Below are positions 20,668 to 31,430 of a stretch of DNA of 64,000 nucleotides, piece by piece (within the stretch, counting starts at the first letter, position 1; each line of letters opens with the position of its first letter). Made by a program: the position numbers and the translations under genes. The stretch spans positions 22,053,754-22,117,753 of the forward strand of contig CAIIXF020000011.1 in NCBI GenBank assembly GCA_903813345.2. The letters are read 5' to 3'. The notes under the pieces are model-generated. The model was given only the letters and a program-made list of their open reading frames with translations. It was not told the origin of the DNA and did no database searches. Origin of the DNA: Owenia fusiformis (lineage: Eukaryota > Annelida > Polychaeta > Sabellida > Oweniidae).

Positions 20668-21962
20668 CATGACTAACAAACACTTTAATTGTATGTAGTT
20701 GGTACATGACTAATGAACACTTTAATTGTATTCATTTGATACATGACTAATGAACACTTTAATTGTATGTAATTGGTACATGACTAATGAACACTTTAAT
20801 TGTATGAAGTTGGTACATGACTGATGAACACTTTAATTGTAGTCAGTTGATACATGATTTATAAACACTTTAATTGTATTCACTTGATACATGACTAATG
20901 AACACTTTAATTGTATGTAATTGGTACATGACTAATGAACACTTTAATTGTATGTAGTTGGTACATGACTAATGAACACTTTAATTGTATTCAGTTGATA
21001 CATGACTAATGAACACTTTAATTGTATGTAATTGGTACATGACTAATGAACACTTTAATTGTATGAAGTTGGTACATGACTGATGAACACTTTAATTGTA
21101 GTCAGTTGATACATGACTAATGAACACTTTAATTGTATGTAATTGGTACATGACTAATGAACACTTTAATTGTATGTAGTTGGTACATGACTAATGAACA
21201 CTTTAATTGTATTCATTTGATACATGACTAATGAACACTTTAATTGTATGTAATTGGTACATGACTAATGAACACTTTAATTGTATGAAGTTGGTACATG
21301 ACTGATGAACACTTTAATTGTAGTCAGTTGATACATGATTTATAAACACTTTAATTGTATTCACTTGATACATGACTTATGAACACTTTAATTGTATGTA
21401 ATTGGTACATGACTAATAAACACTTTAATTGTATGTAGTTGGTACATGACTAATGAACACTTTAATTGTATTCAGTTGATACATGACTAATGAACACTTT
21501 AATTGCATGTAATTGGTACATGGCTAATGAACACTTATTTGTAGTCAGTTGATACATGACTAATGAACACTTTAATTGTATGTTATTGGTACATGACTAA
21601 TGAACACTTTAACTGTATTCAGTTGATACATGACTAATGAACACTTTAATTGTATGTAGTTGGTACATGACTAATGAACACTTTAATTGTATTCAGTTGA
21701 TACATGACTAATGAACACTTTAATTGTATGTAGTTGGTACATGACTAATGAACACTTTAATTGTATTTACTTGATACATGACTAATGAACACTTTAATTG
21801 TATGTAGTTGGTAGTTGGTACATGACTAATGAACACTTTAATTGTATTCAGTTGATACATGACTAATGAACACTTTAATTGCATGTAATTGGTACATGAC
21901 TAATGAACACTTTAATTGCATGTAATTGGTACATGACTAATGAACACTTTAATTGTATTCAG
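20668..21962 (+). repeat. 37-bp minisatellite ending at a 3' splice site (~34 copies)
   Basis: The unit is 37 bp: ACATGACTAATGAACACTTT, then AATTGTATGTAGTTGGT or AATTGTATTCAGTTGAT. At least four unit variants (GTATGTA, GTATTCA, GTATGAA, GTAGTCA) recur in a partly ordered higher-order pattern. The last unit supplies TTTAATTGTATTCAG, the acceptor of exon 9, and its TTGGT runs into that exon. Many internal units hold the same AG in the same context. Confidence 0.9.
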
Positions 21963-22088
21963 TTGGTCAGGTTGTCCTAGGAGAGCAGTGTAGATCAACA
22001 GCCCAGTGCAAGACAGACAGGTCAGCCTGTACATCAGGGCTATGTAGGTGTATTGATGGATATCAGAGAAATCAGCTGAACATTTGTG
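21963..22088 (+). CDS. EB-like module exon 9
   Basis: The acceptor is the last unit of the 37-bp minisatellite (ATTCAG at 21957-21962); donor GTAAGA; 126 nt, phase 1-1. Module EQCRSTAQC, SAC, LCRC, NIC; the last loop has 11 rather than 10 residues. Confidence 0.8.
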
Positions 22089-23098
22089 GTAAGATATCAG
22101 GGGGAGGGGGGTTTACCATGGTGACTGAACTTTTTATAAAGTTGTTCATAGTTGTTTTGTTTGAACTGTGAGCTTTGCAGATCCTATTTTTAAAGTCACA
22201 CTAATAGGCTTACGTAAATCTGTATTTTTTCAACATTAAAACTACAAAGCATACAATTTTGGAAATACAATATAGATCTTTCTATTTTTTCTTATTTGAA
22301 AATTGGATTTATTGTTACAGTAAATTATATTTTTTCTAAATCATAGATATTGAGAACTATTCTTGAATGTCCACTTGACAAAGTACACGAAGTAAAATTG
22401 GCATATCAGTGCTCATATCATATATTGATAACCTGAGGCATGGTCATTTAAAGAACCATTTCCGAAGTCAAAATAATTCCTTTCCCAAGTCCATTGTTTT
22501 CTATGACATCATTTTATCCATCGTTGGAACAATTTTGGGAATTCTTAGCTTCATGTTTCTTGCAGTAACCCCAGAATAACCAGTTAAGATAATTATGAAA
22601 TGTGAATTATGAAATTCAACTTTGAGGTCTTTGAACTTTACAATCATGGTGAAAATCTATTAAAGTATGATATAATTTCATAAGAGACAATCTGTTTACT
22701 ATTGAAACAAACTGTTTTCATCACACAGATACTTTGTTGATGTTGTATTTTAGTCACAAATCCTCTTATTCACGCAGCTGCTGGTTGCAACTGTGACTCA
22801 TGTGAACTAATGTTTCACTTTATTATACAAAGTTATAAAAAAGTTTAAAACTTTGTACGATTAAGTGTATTAAAACTTCAATTTAGTGGCAATATAAATT
22901 CAGTTTTTCATCTTTGTTACATCACCATTCATACATTGTTTGATTATTTATTTAGTATTCATTATCAATATTCAAAGTAAGTTTAAAAAAGATGGGGATA
23001 TGCGTTGAAATATGTTTCATTCTGAGTATGTTCAAATATACACTGTGTTTGCCTCATATAAAGAAACATTGAAATTGTAAGATTTTCTTGTTCTTCAG

Positions 23099-23230
23099 TG
23101 TATGATGGTGAGGCAGGGTCTTTAGACGCTAAATGCCTACCAGGGAACATTTGCACAGAGGAGAATTCGTACTGCAACCAAGGGGTCTGTAAATGTGTGG
23201 ATGGGTATTTTGAAAAGAGCAGGAAATGTG
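23099..23230 (+). CDS. EB-like module exon 10
   Basis: TTGTTCTTCAG acceptor, GTAGGT donor, 132 nt, phase 1-1. Module AKCLPGNIC, SYC, VCKC, RKC preceded by a nine-residue acidic lead. Confidence 0.85.
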
Positions 23231-23522
23231 GTAGGTGTATACATAATGATGAACTGAAGGAATGGATAGAATTCTTTTTTATTTAATTCTTTGGCAATTT
23301 AGTTTAGTTTCAGTCCAATTGCTTCAAGTTCATGGCATAAAGGAACAGATCAATATTTCAATGTTAAATTGTAAAGAAGGAATGAGTATTGTAAATATGC
23401 ATTCTTGCACATAGCTCATACATTTAGTGTTTTGAAAATACATGATTGTATAGTATTTGTAAAACCTGTCAGAAATACATGTACATGTTTCACTGTAACT
23501 GACTTTACGGACTTTGTTTCAG

Positions 23523-23645
23523 CTGCTAAGATTGACCTAGGTGGACCATGTTCCAGTGGAGAATTCTGCACAGATAGCAACGCTGGCTGCATTCAGGGAA
23601 CATGCTCCTGTAAAACTGGATACTTCAACCAAAATAATCGCTGTG
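23523..23645 (+). CDS. EB-like module exon 11
   Basis: TTGTTTCAG acceptor, GTAAGC donor, 123 nt, phase 1-1. Module GPCSSGEFC, AGC, TCSC, NRC. Confidence 0.85.
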
Positions 23646-23957
23646 GTAAGCCAGAATAGTAAACCTAGAATAGTTACAGTTACAAAAAATAGAAATATTA
23701 AAATATTTGAATACCTATAATATAAATAGCTACTCATTTATTTATTTATGGGATCAAATCCATGTTAACAGTGATTACATGTACATCATGAAATATGGAT
23801 ATATCATACAGTATGTTCGTAATCTCTATGCTCTACACAGGGGTGTCCATAATGTCCCTTTACAATTACAAGACAAAGTCTTATGTAAAGCATAAAGAGA
23901 CGTGCTGTATAACAAAGACAGAAATGAATTGTGGAACTTGATGACCCTAGCTTATGT

Positions 23958-24166
23958 CAGGCCCGTAGCCAGGATTTGCCAAGGGGGGGTTCAGTTTTCA
24001 AAAATTTCCAGGGGGGTTCACATTTGACTATTTTGTCCCAAATATGACTAAAATCACTTGAGAAGTGCTCAAAATGGTGAAAAACTGCATGATTTTGAAA
24101 GAATTTTTGGCCAAGGGGGGCGGGCCCAAACCCTGCGAACCCCCCCCCCCCCTGGCTACGGGCCTG
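23958..24166. mobile_element. CAGGCCCGTAGCCAGG MITE, copy A
   Basis: Terminal inverted repeats of CAGGCCCGTAGCCAGG type, with C-run/G-run subterminal tracts, flanked by a direct repeat TATGT. 209 bp; it ends 46 bp before exon 12. It matches copy B at 27856. Confidence 0.85.
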
Positions 24167-24212
24167 TATGTTGTCATGGTATTGGTAATATTGTGTTTTC
24201 ATGGTATTCCAG

Positions 24213-24335
24213 TTGGTAGAGGTGGACTGGGACGGCCTTGTCTCCCGGACAATGTGTGTGCAGACTACAATGCCGAATGCAGATTCTCTCTGTGCATATG
24301 TAGGACCAATTTCTTTGAGCAGAATTCAATATGTG
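24213..24335 (+). CDS. EB-like module exon 12
   Basis: GGTATTCCAG acceptor, GTAGGT donor, 123 nt, phase 1-1. Module RPCLPDNVC, AEC, LCIC, SIC. Its acceptor tract lies close to a MITE end, so the insertion lies near the branch-point region. Confidence 0.85.
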
Positions 24336-24593
24336 GTAGGTTTTCTCTTCTTTTGAGAACTTAACATGTGAAAGCAGCTAACTCTGATTATTCCTCTTGT
24401 GTACTTTTGATGGGTCTTTCCATTCCGTTTCAAACCTTGGAAATATCTATGCTCTTGATAGGTACCACAGACAAACTGAGATTTAAATGTACACATGTAA
24501 TATGTAACTTTTTGTAAGAATGTTTCAAAATTATGAGTTGCACAAGAAGTTTTACAAAAAGTTGAGCTGACTTGAAATTCCATTATATTTCAG

Positions 24594-24716
24594 AGGCACG
24601 TGGTGTTCTGAACTCCCCCTGTATAGATGGCACTAGGTGTATTGGGGCAAACACTGTGTGTAATGCGGGGATTTGTGGCTGTATCGGTGAAGCCCTCAGT
24701 AAAGATGGAACCTGTG
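24594..24716 (+). CDS. EB-like module exon 13
   Basis: TATTTCAG acceptor, GTAAGA donor, 123 nt, phase 1-1. Module SPCIDGTRC, TVC, ICGC, GTC. Confidence 0.85.
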
Positions 24717-24953
24717 GTAAGATTGAGGAATACTTTTGCCAATACAACTACAGTACTACTCACTTTCTCTTAAATCGCATTGTCTGTATATCTGCAATAC
24801 ACTGCAATTTGAAAATGTCTTCTATATTCCTTAAATAAAGTATTTCATTATTTGAGCAATTGCAATGCTCAGTTATCTTGTAGTCCAAAAATGACATTTG
24901 AAATACTCTTATTGCTTTGCTATGTTTTGAAGCTTTGAAATAGTACATATACC

Positions 24954-26015
24954 AGGTCGTTCAATAAGTTCCCGGAAAAACGCTCTCATTTTGTTAGTTT
25001 GTGGTATTTTTTATTGAAATTTTCACAGTATGTGTAAAATATATTTAGAATTTATGTATAGAAATATTAGTATACAATATTTCATATTTATTAACTTATC
25101 CTTGATAACGTGACGTCATAAATGGGTATGCGGGGCACTATTTTGACGTTAAAATTACACAATTTTCAATTTATTCATCATATGTTCACATTTTTTGTAT
25201 TTGTTTTATTTCAACTGAATAAACAGTCCTATTGCCATGGTAACTATGTGACATCATATTACTGCTGTACAAGATGCAAAAATTCTTGGAATTGATGACA
25301 TCCTACATATTTGCATGACATCACACAACTAATGCATGACATCAGTCATTAGTCAGACACCAAAATGGCTAATGCAGGAGGGGATGCAGATTTGCTCAGA
25401 AAAGAACTCATTATGCAGATAAGAAGCTCTATCCGTTTCTGTGTCATGGACAATCTATCAAAAGAAGAAACTTTATTCACCCTATTCACCTGATACGGCA
25501 GTATTAGATTTCGCTGTTTTCAACAGATTGAAGGAAGCTCTGAGGGGGATTCGCTTTGGCTCAGTTGATGATCTTAAAGCAGGTGTTCAGAATTCACTAA
25601 AGGAGAAGTTTCATGCTGGGTTCCATGACCAATACAAGCAATGGGTTCAGAGACAGAGGCTATGAATTCAACACGATGGTTCATATTTTGAGCATTTAAT
25701 GTAGATGACAGTGGAGGACTATGTGAACATATAATCTAACAAGCATACAAAGACATCAAAGGCTGTTAAATATATCGTAAAATGTTACTAAAACGTTTAG
25801 ATTTAATGATCCAAACCGTAATACTAAACAGTGCCCCGCATACCCTTTTGTGACGTCACATGATGTTGGATAACTTAAAAACTGGTTAGACATTTTCAAA
25901 TTAATTTGATACAATGATTTGGAAATAAATTACACACATACTGTGAAAATTTCAATGAAAAATATTATAAACTAATAAAATGAGAGCGTTTTTCCGGGAA
26001 CTTATTGAACGACCT
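24954..26015 (+). mobile_element. Internally deleted mariner-like transposon
   Basis: About 1.06 kb with inverted termini of roughly 80 bp (AGGTCGTTCAATAAGTTCCC at both ends, with strong identity continuing inward). At 25365 a frame begins MANAGGDADLLRKELIMQ and RSSIRFCVMDNLSKEE, like a mariner transposase N-terminus. From about 25470 a different frame gives YSPYSPDTAVLDFAVFNRLK and RGIRFGSVDDLK, the C-terminal catalytic region. The middle of the transposase is missing. It could be mobilised only in trans. It lies in the intron between modules 13 and 14. Confidence 0.85.
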
Positions 26016-26061
26016 AACTAATGTGCTTCATCCTTTAATCCTGTATCATGCATTATTCCAG

Positions 26062-26184
26062 TGAGAAAGGTCCCACTGAAAGGTGTTTGTAAGAATGACT
26101 ATGATTGTCTGGATAGTGCTGCCATTTGTACCTCGGGGACTTGTTCATGCAGATCAGATTACACTCTGACTAACAATGTTTGTG
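26062..26184 (+). CDS. EB-like module exon 14
   Basis: ATTATTCCAG acceptor, GTAAGA donor, 123 nt, phase 1-1. Module GVCKNDYDC, AIC, TCSC, NVC. It begins only 46 bp after the mariner-like element. Confidence 0.85.
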
Positions 26185-26507
26185 GTAAGATTTGATATTC
26201 AGTGTAAAGTCTGTGACGATAGTGACAATACATGTATGAAAATGGATTTTTCTTATGTAATAGTAACTTAGATTAAATAAATGAATTTTCCTGGTACAGT
26301 CATAATTATTATGATTTTTTAAAGAATTGATTTTCCCTCAACAATAACATCAGACTATTTATAGTTTGTGGATAGGATCTGTTGCATTCTGTTAAAGGTT
26401 TTACTTGAGTAAACATATGGTACTGGTTGTATCAGATGTATATCTTTACCTATTGTGCAAAATGAACCCACAGCTTGTACATTTACCTCAAATGCTACTT
26501 CCCACAG

Positions 26508-26639
26508 TGTCAAGGCGTCAACCTGGTAGTATAGATGCCCCATGTACAGGACAAGGCTTCTGCTTATACGAGAACAGTCGCTGTGTAGATGGGATATGTA
26601 GGTGCCAAGAAGCCTTCTATGAAAGCAATGGAATATGTG
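26508..26639 (+). CDS. EB-like module exon 15
   Basis: CCCACAG acceptor, GTAAGT donor, 132 nt, phase 1-1. Module APCTGQGFC, SRC, ICRC, GIC with a longer basic lead. Confidence 0.85.
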
Positions 26640-26669
26640 GTAAGTTCTGACAAATTGGATGTAAGTTCA

Positions 26670-26787
26670 ACAAAACCTGTCATCTGAACGGCACTGGGAG
26701 ATTACAAAATTTGGAATGAAAGTGGTCACATAGAGAGGTGTGTTCAGATTACAGAGGTGCTGGTAATACAGGTTTTGATATACTGTA
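26670..26787. mobile_element. TACAGTAAAACC-type MITE, decayed copy
   Basis: AAAACCTGTCATCTGAAC at the left, TTCAGATTACAGAGGTG inside and CAGGTTTTGATATACTGTA at the right match the family by eye, with substitutions in the termini. Confidence 0.45.
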
Positions 26788-27311
26788 CTGAAACCTCAGT
26801 ATACAACCCTTCAATTGCAGCATACAGAAAATTATAGCTGAATTGAATAATATGCAAAATTTCCAAGACTTTTGGAAAAACCCTCGTATACATAAGATGT
26901 GTTATTTGATTTACTTTATTTTTGTTGATGAGGCAAGAAAAACTAATATGGTGCAAAAGTAACTGGCAGATGTTAGGGTCCACCTAGGGTTTAATGATTC
27001 AAAAATAGATATATGCGCAATCAAGATTATGTTTCTAGTCTATTTGTTTTGGTGACCAGTTGTCTTGGTGATGAGTTGTCTGGTTACCACTGAGATATAA
27101 CTCCTCCCATCAGATGAGATTGAATAAGAAAGTGTCTTAAAAGCAGAACATGTGGGCAGTGAAACAGAACAGAAAGATGTGATGAGATACATGAGGTTTA
27201 TTTACAGATCGATGAGCTTCGTTAAAGTTCGGATTAGTTAATGACTTTTTGTCCTAGCATACTCATTCTTCATAGCCTACTTTTAACTCAACACCTTTTG
27301 TTTGTGTTTAG

Positions 27312-27434
27312 AGAGGAGACTTCCCCTGAGTAGTAGATGTTCAGCAGAGGGTGTCTGTCTGGGTGAGAATACTAGATGTAGCGAAGGGAGGTGTAGCTGT
27401 CTTCAGGTGTTCTTCAACAGAAACGATCAATGCC
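27312..27434 (+). CDS. EB-like module exon 16
   Basis: TGTGTTTAG acceptor, GTGAGT donor, 123 nt, phase 1-1. Module SRCSAEGVC, TRC, RCSC, DQC; the codon split at the donor becomes leucine. Confidence 0.85.
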
Positions 27435-27600
27435 GTGAGTGAAATCTATTATTATTATTATGTAATAGGTCAAGAGTTCAAATAGAAAAAAACATTTTCA
27501 CTGCAAATTGAATAAAAATATTCATAACATTAAATTCTTGTTAAGTTGGTTTACAGTATGGGTATAAATTCATTTATGTGTATTAAATTGTGTTTTCCAG

Positions 27601-27723
27601 TTGCTAAGGGAGGATTGAATGCACCATGTTTCCCTGAAGGGGGTTGCCTTAGTAACCTAGCAACATGTAGCTCAGGCACCTGTCTATGCAGAAGTGGACT
27701 TGTGATCAGTAACGGACAATGTG
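27601..27723 (+). CDS. EB-like module exon 17
   Basis: TGTTTTCCAG acceptor, GTATGG donor, 123 nt, phase 1-1. Module APCFPEGGC, ATC, TCLC, GQC. The intron separating it from exon 16 is only 166 nt, among the shortest in the gene. Confidence 0.85.
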
Positions 27724-27855
27724 GTATGGGTAGCTTCTTTCTTATCAATTTTTATGGCCATCTGTACAAGTCTTATCCGAGTGAGTAGTGTGTACATCTG
27801 TAGATATATTCTGTACTATTGATGATTATTGTAATGAATTATTGTAATAATTACG

Positions 27856-28060
27856 CAGGCCCGTAGCCAGGATTTGCCAAGGGGGGGTTCATTTTTCAAA
27901 AATTTCCAGGGGGGGTTCACATTTGACAATTTTGGCCCAAATATGGCTAAAATCACTTGAGAAGTGCTCAAAATGGTGAAAAACTGCATGATTTTGAAAT
28001 AATTTTTGGTCAGGGGGGGTTCGCCCGAACCCTGCGAACCCCCCCCTGGCTACGGGCCTG
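27856..28060. mobile_element. CAGGCCCGTAGCCAGG MITE, copy B
   Basis: 205 bp with the same termini and interior as copy A at 23958, flanked by TTACG on both sides. The two different 5-bp flanks (TATGT and TTACG) show that the family makes a 5-bp target duplication. Confidence 0.85.
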
Positions 28061-28130
28061 TTACGAGTACGAGTATTACAATATGTAAAAATGGCACTTT
28101 ATTTCAGACTATACTTTTGAAATGAAACTG

Positions 28131-28275
28131 CATTTTTATGTCACCCAACACCACAAGTGGTGACATATTGTTAATAGTTTCCAATTTTTTTGTGAATGGT
28201 GTTTGGCGGTTGATGTTTGGCCTTCAATGTATGTAACAATGACAGGTGATGGCATTTTGTATGTTAATGCTTCAT
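28131..28275 (+). repeat. Dispersed repeat, GTGGTGACAT family, copy 2
   Basis: TTTTTATGTCACCCAACACC, then AAGTGGTGACATATTGTTAA and GTTTCCAATTTTTTTGTG, closely like the copy at 3100. It ends shortly before exon 18. Confidence 0.65.
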
Positions 28276-28297
28276 ATAATTTTGTTTTCTCCTTCAG

Positions 28298-28435
28298 TTC
28301 TGGGAAACAACCAGGTGGGTCAGCTAGGTGGGGCTTGTTTAACGGATGGCAACTGCTTTGTCACCAACTCCAGGTGTGGTCCACAGGCGATATGTATGTG
28401 TGCAATCAATTATATACAACAGGGAAATATATGTG
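28298..28435 (+). CDS. EB-like module exon 18
   Basis: CTCCTTCAG acceptor, GTAAGT donor, 138 nt, phase 1-1. Module GACLTDGNC, SRC, ICMC, NIC. From here on four modules have five rather than four residues between cysteines 3 and 4 (GPQAI here), a subfamily within the array. Confidence 0.85.
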
Positions 28436-28793
28436 GTAAGTAATACAAACATATGTATTTATAGCATGTGTACTGGGGCATTCCATTTATGCTGAAATAA
28501 TTTTCAGAGCCCTAGAGTTGATTTTTCAACGTTGACATTTTTGGAATAATGCCCTCTACCCTGTCATTTTCCAAATCTCCCCTGCCACACAAGTGGTTTG
28601 GCACATGTGAATCCCGGATGTGAATTCATTATAAGTAGGAATAAATGATAAAAGGTACAGCAATTCCTTAAAGGATCATTCATGAAATAAATTGTGCACC
28701 CAACCATGTTTTTTCTTTATGAGCTTTTGTTACCATGTTCAAATCCTTTAGTCTAAATATAATATATTCATATAAATTAAAATTATAAATTAG

Positions 28794-28928
28794 CTCCCTC
28801 TGGTGGCCTGGGCCTACTAGGAGGTGCCTGTGGCGCAGGTGGGACATGCACAGATCTACAGGCTGTGTGTGATGTGAGCAATATATGTGGATGCAGATCT
28901 GGCTATGAGGCTATCAATAACATCTGTG
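28794..28928 (+). CDS. EB-like module exon 19
   Basis: ATAAATTAG acceptor (weak polypyrimidine tract), GTAAGA donor, 135 nt, phase 1-1. Gly-rich lead GGLGLLGG, then module ACGAGGTC, AVC, ICGC, NIC. Confidence 0.85.
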
Positions 28929-29178
28929 GTAAGATTATCATTTACAACATCATGTATTAGTGGAAATGAATGATTCAAAACAATTGAGAAAATCAGATTT
29001 TTTGTAGGATTTACTGTCAGTACATACATATATAGATTTGACTTCATGACTTCATGACTTTAATCTAGAACTCAATGTGCATTACAAATATTCCATTTTA
29101 AAATATGTTTGTTCCTTGTATATATATTTTGTATATATCTTTAAATCAATATATATATTCAAGTACTGTCTGTTTCAG

Positions 29179-29304
29179 TTGTAAAGCCTGGAATATTAGG
29201 TGGCCCATGTGGAGTAGGTGGGAAATGTCCTATTAATGCCATCTGTGATAGCAGCAACATTTGTGTGTGTAATTCAGGATTCTCAGTCAGTGACAATGTG
29301 TGTG
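29179..29304 (+). CDS. EB-like module exon 20
   Basis: TGTTTCAG acceptor, GTAAGT donor, 126 nt, phase 1-1. Module GPCGVGGKC, AIC, ICVC, NVC; the second loop has five residues. Very similar to exon 21, indicating recent duplication. Confidence 0.85.
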
Positions 29305-29334
29305 GTAAGTTGGTGTTTGAAGAAGTAAGGCCTA

Positions 29335-29514
29335 TACAGTAAAAGCAGTATTAGTGGGACACCTTTAGCACCTCAAAACAGTGTTCCATTTGAGAGATGT
29401 TCTATCCAGAGGTTAATTTTGCAGTGACTTAATGGATAGTTGGACTTTGAAAAGTGTTCCACTTATGGAGGTGTTCTATTTACAGAGGTGTTCCACTTAA
29501 TAGGTTTTACTGTA
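29335..29514. mobile_element. TACAGTAAAACC-type MITE copy
   Basis: Begins TACAGTAAAAGCAGTATTAG and ends AGGTTTTACTGTA, 180 bp. Internal GTGTTCCACTT / GAGGTGTTC motifs recur in the other copies. Confidence 0.75.
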
Positions 29515-29821
29515 GTTTCTTTGATTTTTTTCTGAATTGCATACTTGAAGATATCTCTTGAATTCCCAAAATGTTTTGAAAGTTTACATAACAAGAAGAA
29601 TAGTGCATCATAAGGTTGTCAGAACGACTCTCCAGAATTAGATTGTAATCCTATTTTCCTCAACATGCTAAAAATAATTTTTCGGAATCTCAAGAAAATA
29701 GTGATGACAAGAAATGGTATGCCCTAACAAGATCAATACATTGATACAAATTGTAAAAAATACAAAATATGTTTATTAAGTGCATTTAAACTGAAACTTT
29801 CCTTGTTCATTTCCATTCCAG

Positions 29822-29950
29822 TTGAGCTAGGAGGCACACTTGGAGCTGCTTGTGGCGTAGGTGGGATATGTCGCTCTAGTAACACAATATGCAACAGCAA
29901 CAACATTTGTGTTTGTGATGATGGCTTTTACGTTAATAACCTTTCATGTG
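29822..29950 (+). CDS. EB-like module exon 21
   Basis: CATTCCAG acceptor, GTAGGT donor, 129 nt, phase 1-1. Module AACGVGGIC, TIC, ICVC, LSC; shares GVGG and NNICVC with exon 20. Confidence 0.85.
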
Positions 29951-30091
29951 GTAGGTGAACATTTATTAGATCCTTAACAATAATGGATTGATATGAAATG
30001 TAGACATTTTGGCAAAATTTAATTTGAACATTTATCACAAATAATTTGTTCTTGTGTTAATAAGTGTTTCACCATTCTGACTATTTTTTGA

Positions 30092-30182
30092 GTGATTTTT
30101 GGCCAAATTTGCCAAAGCGAATCCCCCTAGAATTTTTTGGAAAAGTGAACCCCCCCTTGGAAAATTCTGGCTACGGGCCTGC
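30092..30182. mobile_element. CAGGCCCGTAGCC MITE, truncated copy C
   Basis: Only the right part remains: GTGATTTTTGGCC through TTCTGGCTACGGGCCTG. The left end is missing and the sequence has diverged. Confidence 0.65.
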
Positions 30183-30319
30183 ATACATAGCATCTGTAAT
30201 CCTTTAGATTTAAAGAAATTACATTTTCATCAAGGCAATGCTCTTGTCATTGTTCAGTCTATGAGCATAAATAAAGTCAACTTTGCTGGCTCTCCACTTT
30301 CCACCATCCTTTGTTTCAG

Positions 30320-30442
30320 TGCCTACATTAGTATATGGTGCAGCATGCTCCACTGGTGATACCTGCAGAGGGGAGTTCTCTATATGTAAAGGTGGGACCT
30401 GCCAGTGCCTCTATGATTATGATGTGGAGAACCAGATATGTT
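30320..30442 (+). CDS. EB-like module exon 22 (last module)
   Basis: TTGTTTCAG acceptor, GTAAGT donor, 123 nt, phase 1-1. Module AACSTGDTC, SIC, TCQC, QIC. The split codon after the last cysteine becomes leucine rather than glycine, leading into the juxtamembrane exon. Confidence 0.85.
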
Positions 30443-30772
30443 GTAAGTTGTAGTGTCATTCAATTTCTTCCAATGTTGTTGTCAGTTCTGAAGAACAAAG
30501 CTATATTGATATTAAAATCATATTTGTTCTTACATAGTGTCTTTCGATGTTTTGTTATATCTAGAGATCAAATAAGGTCGATGTCATCCATGTATATCAT
30601 TATACATGTCTTCCAATATTGTCCTCAAGTCTAGTGATTTCATATCATGCCATATTGATATATATGTATTGTGATCCAATTGATGTCATGTCTGTTTATC
30701 TCATTTCTTCTCTATTGATGCCATGTCTTGCCATGACAAAGTAATATTTAGTCTAAATTTTCTGTGTTCCAG

Positions 30773-30814
30773 TGGCAGGGGGTGCAGCCCAGGCAGCAGG
30801 GATAGACTGGATAT
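30773..30814 (+). CDS. Juxtamembrane linker exon
   Basis: 42-nt exon, GTGTTCCAG acceptor and GTAAGT donor. Encodes AGGAAQAAGIDWI, an Ala/Gly-rich spacer that runs directly into the transmembrane helix. Phase 1-1, so it could be skipped in frame. Confidence 0.75.
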
Positions 30815-31074
30815 GTAAGTGCATGTTTACCTCTCACCTTAACATTAGTCTGAGAGAAAAATTTGAAAAATAGTGAAAAAACTGCAGAAAAAACCTTGAA
30901 TGTCCATCTTCATGAAATTACTTAGGACCCTCTGTTATTATCTGATTTGGCCTACATATAATTATAAAATTATTGGAACAATGTAGAATATAATAAAAGA
31001 TCTTTCCTATCATTTTTAATCATTTGAATCATTTCAGTTTCATCTATATACATATACATCTTGTTCATTTGCAG

Positions 31075-31156
31075 GGATTGTTATAATTGTTGCTGTGCTT
31101 GCCCTACTGTTGCTTCTGTGTCTACTGTTGTGCTGCTTGCTCTACTGGTGGAGAAG
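31075..31156 (+). CDS. Transmembrane exon
   Basis: CATTTGCAG acceptor, GTAAGA donor, 82 nt, phase 1 to 2. Encodes about 23 hydrophobic residues (VIIVAVLALLLLLC then LLLCCLLYWW) followed by arginines that continue in the next exon as RRRNKKK. This is a clear single-pass helix with a basic stop-transfer signal. The paired cysteines at the cytoplasmic edge could be palmitoylated. Confidence 0.85.
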
Positions 31157-31260
31157 GTAAGACATCTCACGCATGTTTGACCAAATCACCATATAAAGGG
31201 AAACTGTATAATAGAAAATGTTGAGGATTTTAAAGTGAGAATTGCATGAACTGAAGCAAA

Positions 31261-31430
31261 AACAGTAAAAACTTTCTACCACTTGGACCAGCCAAAAGCG
31301 TTCAGGTTGGCTGGGGTTCACATTTCAAAGTCTAAACATGGATGTCTTTGGGACTAAAAGCAATCGCATTGAGAGGTTTTTAGATTAGAGAGGTATTTGG
31401 ATGGTGTTTGGATATACAAGTTTTACTGCA
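31261..31430. mobile_element. TACAGTAAAACC-type MITE copy
   Basis: Starts AACAGTAAAAACTTTC and ends ACAAGTTTTACTGCA, about 170 bp. Lies in the intron between the transmembrane and tail exons. Confidence 0.6.

Noticed and set aside
20668-21962. Regular direct repeats resembling a CRISPR array
   Set aside because: Units are contiguous with no unique spacers and the host is eukaryotic; it is a minisatellite. The same applies to the 23-bp array near 35.5 kb.
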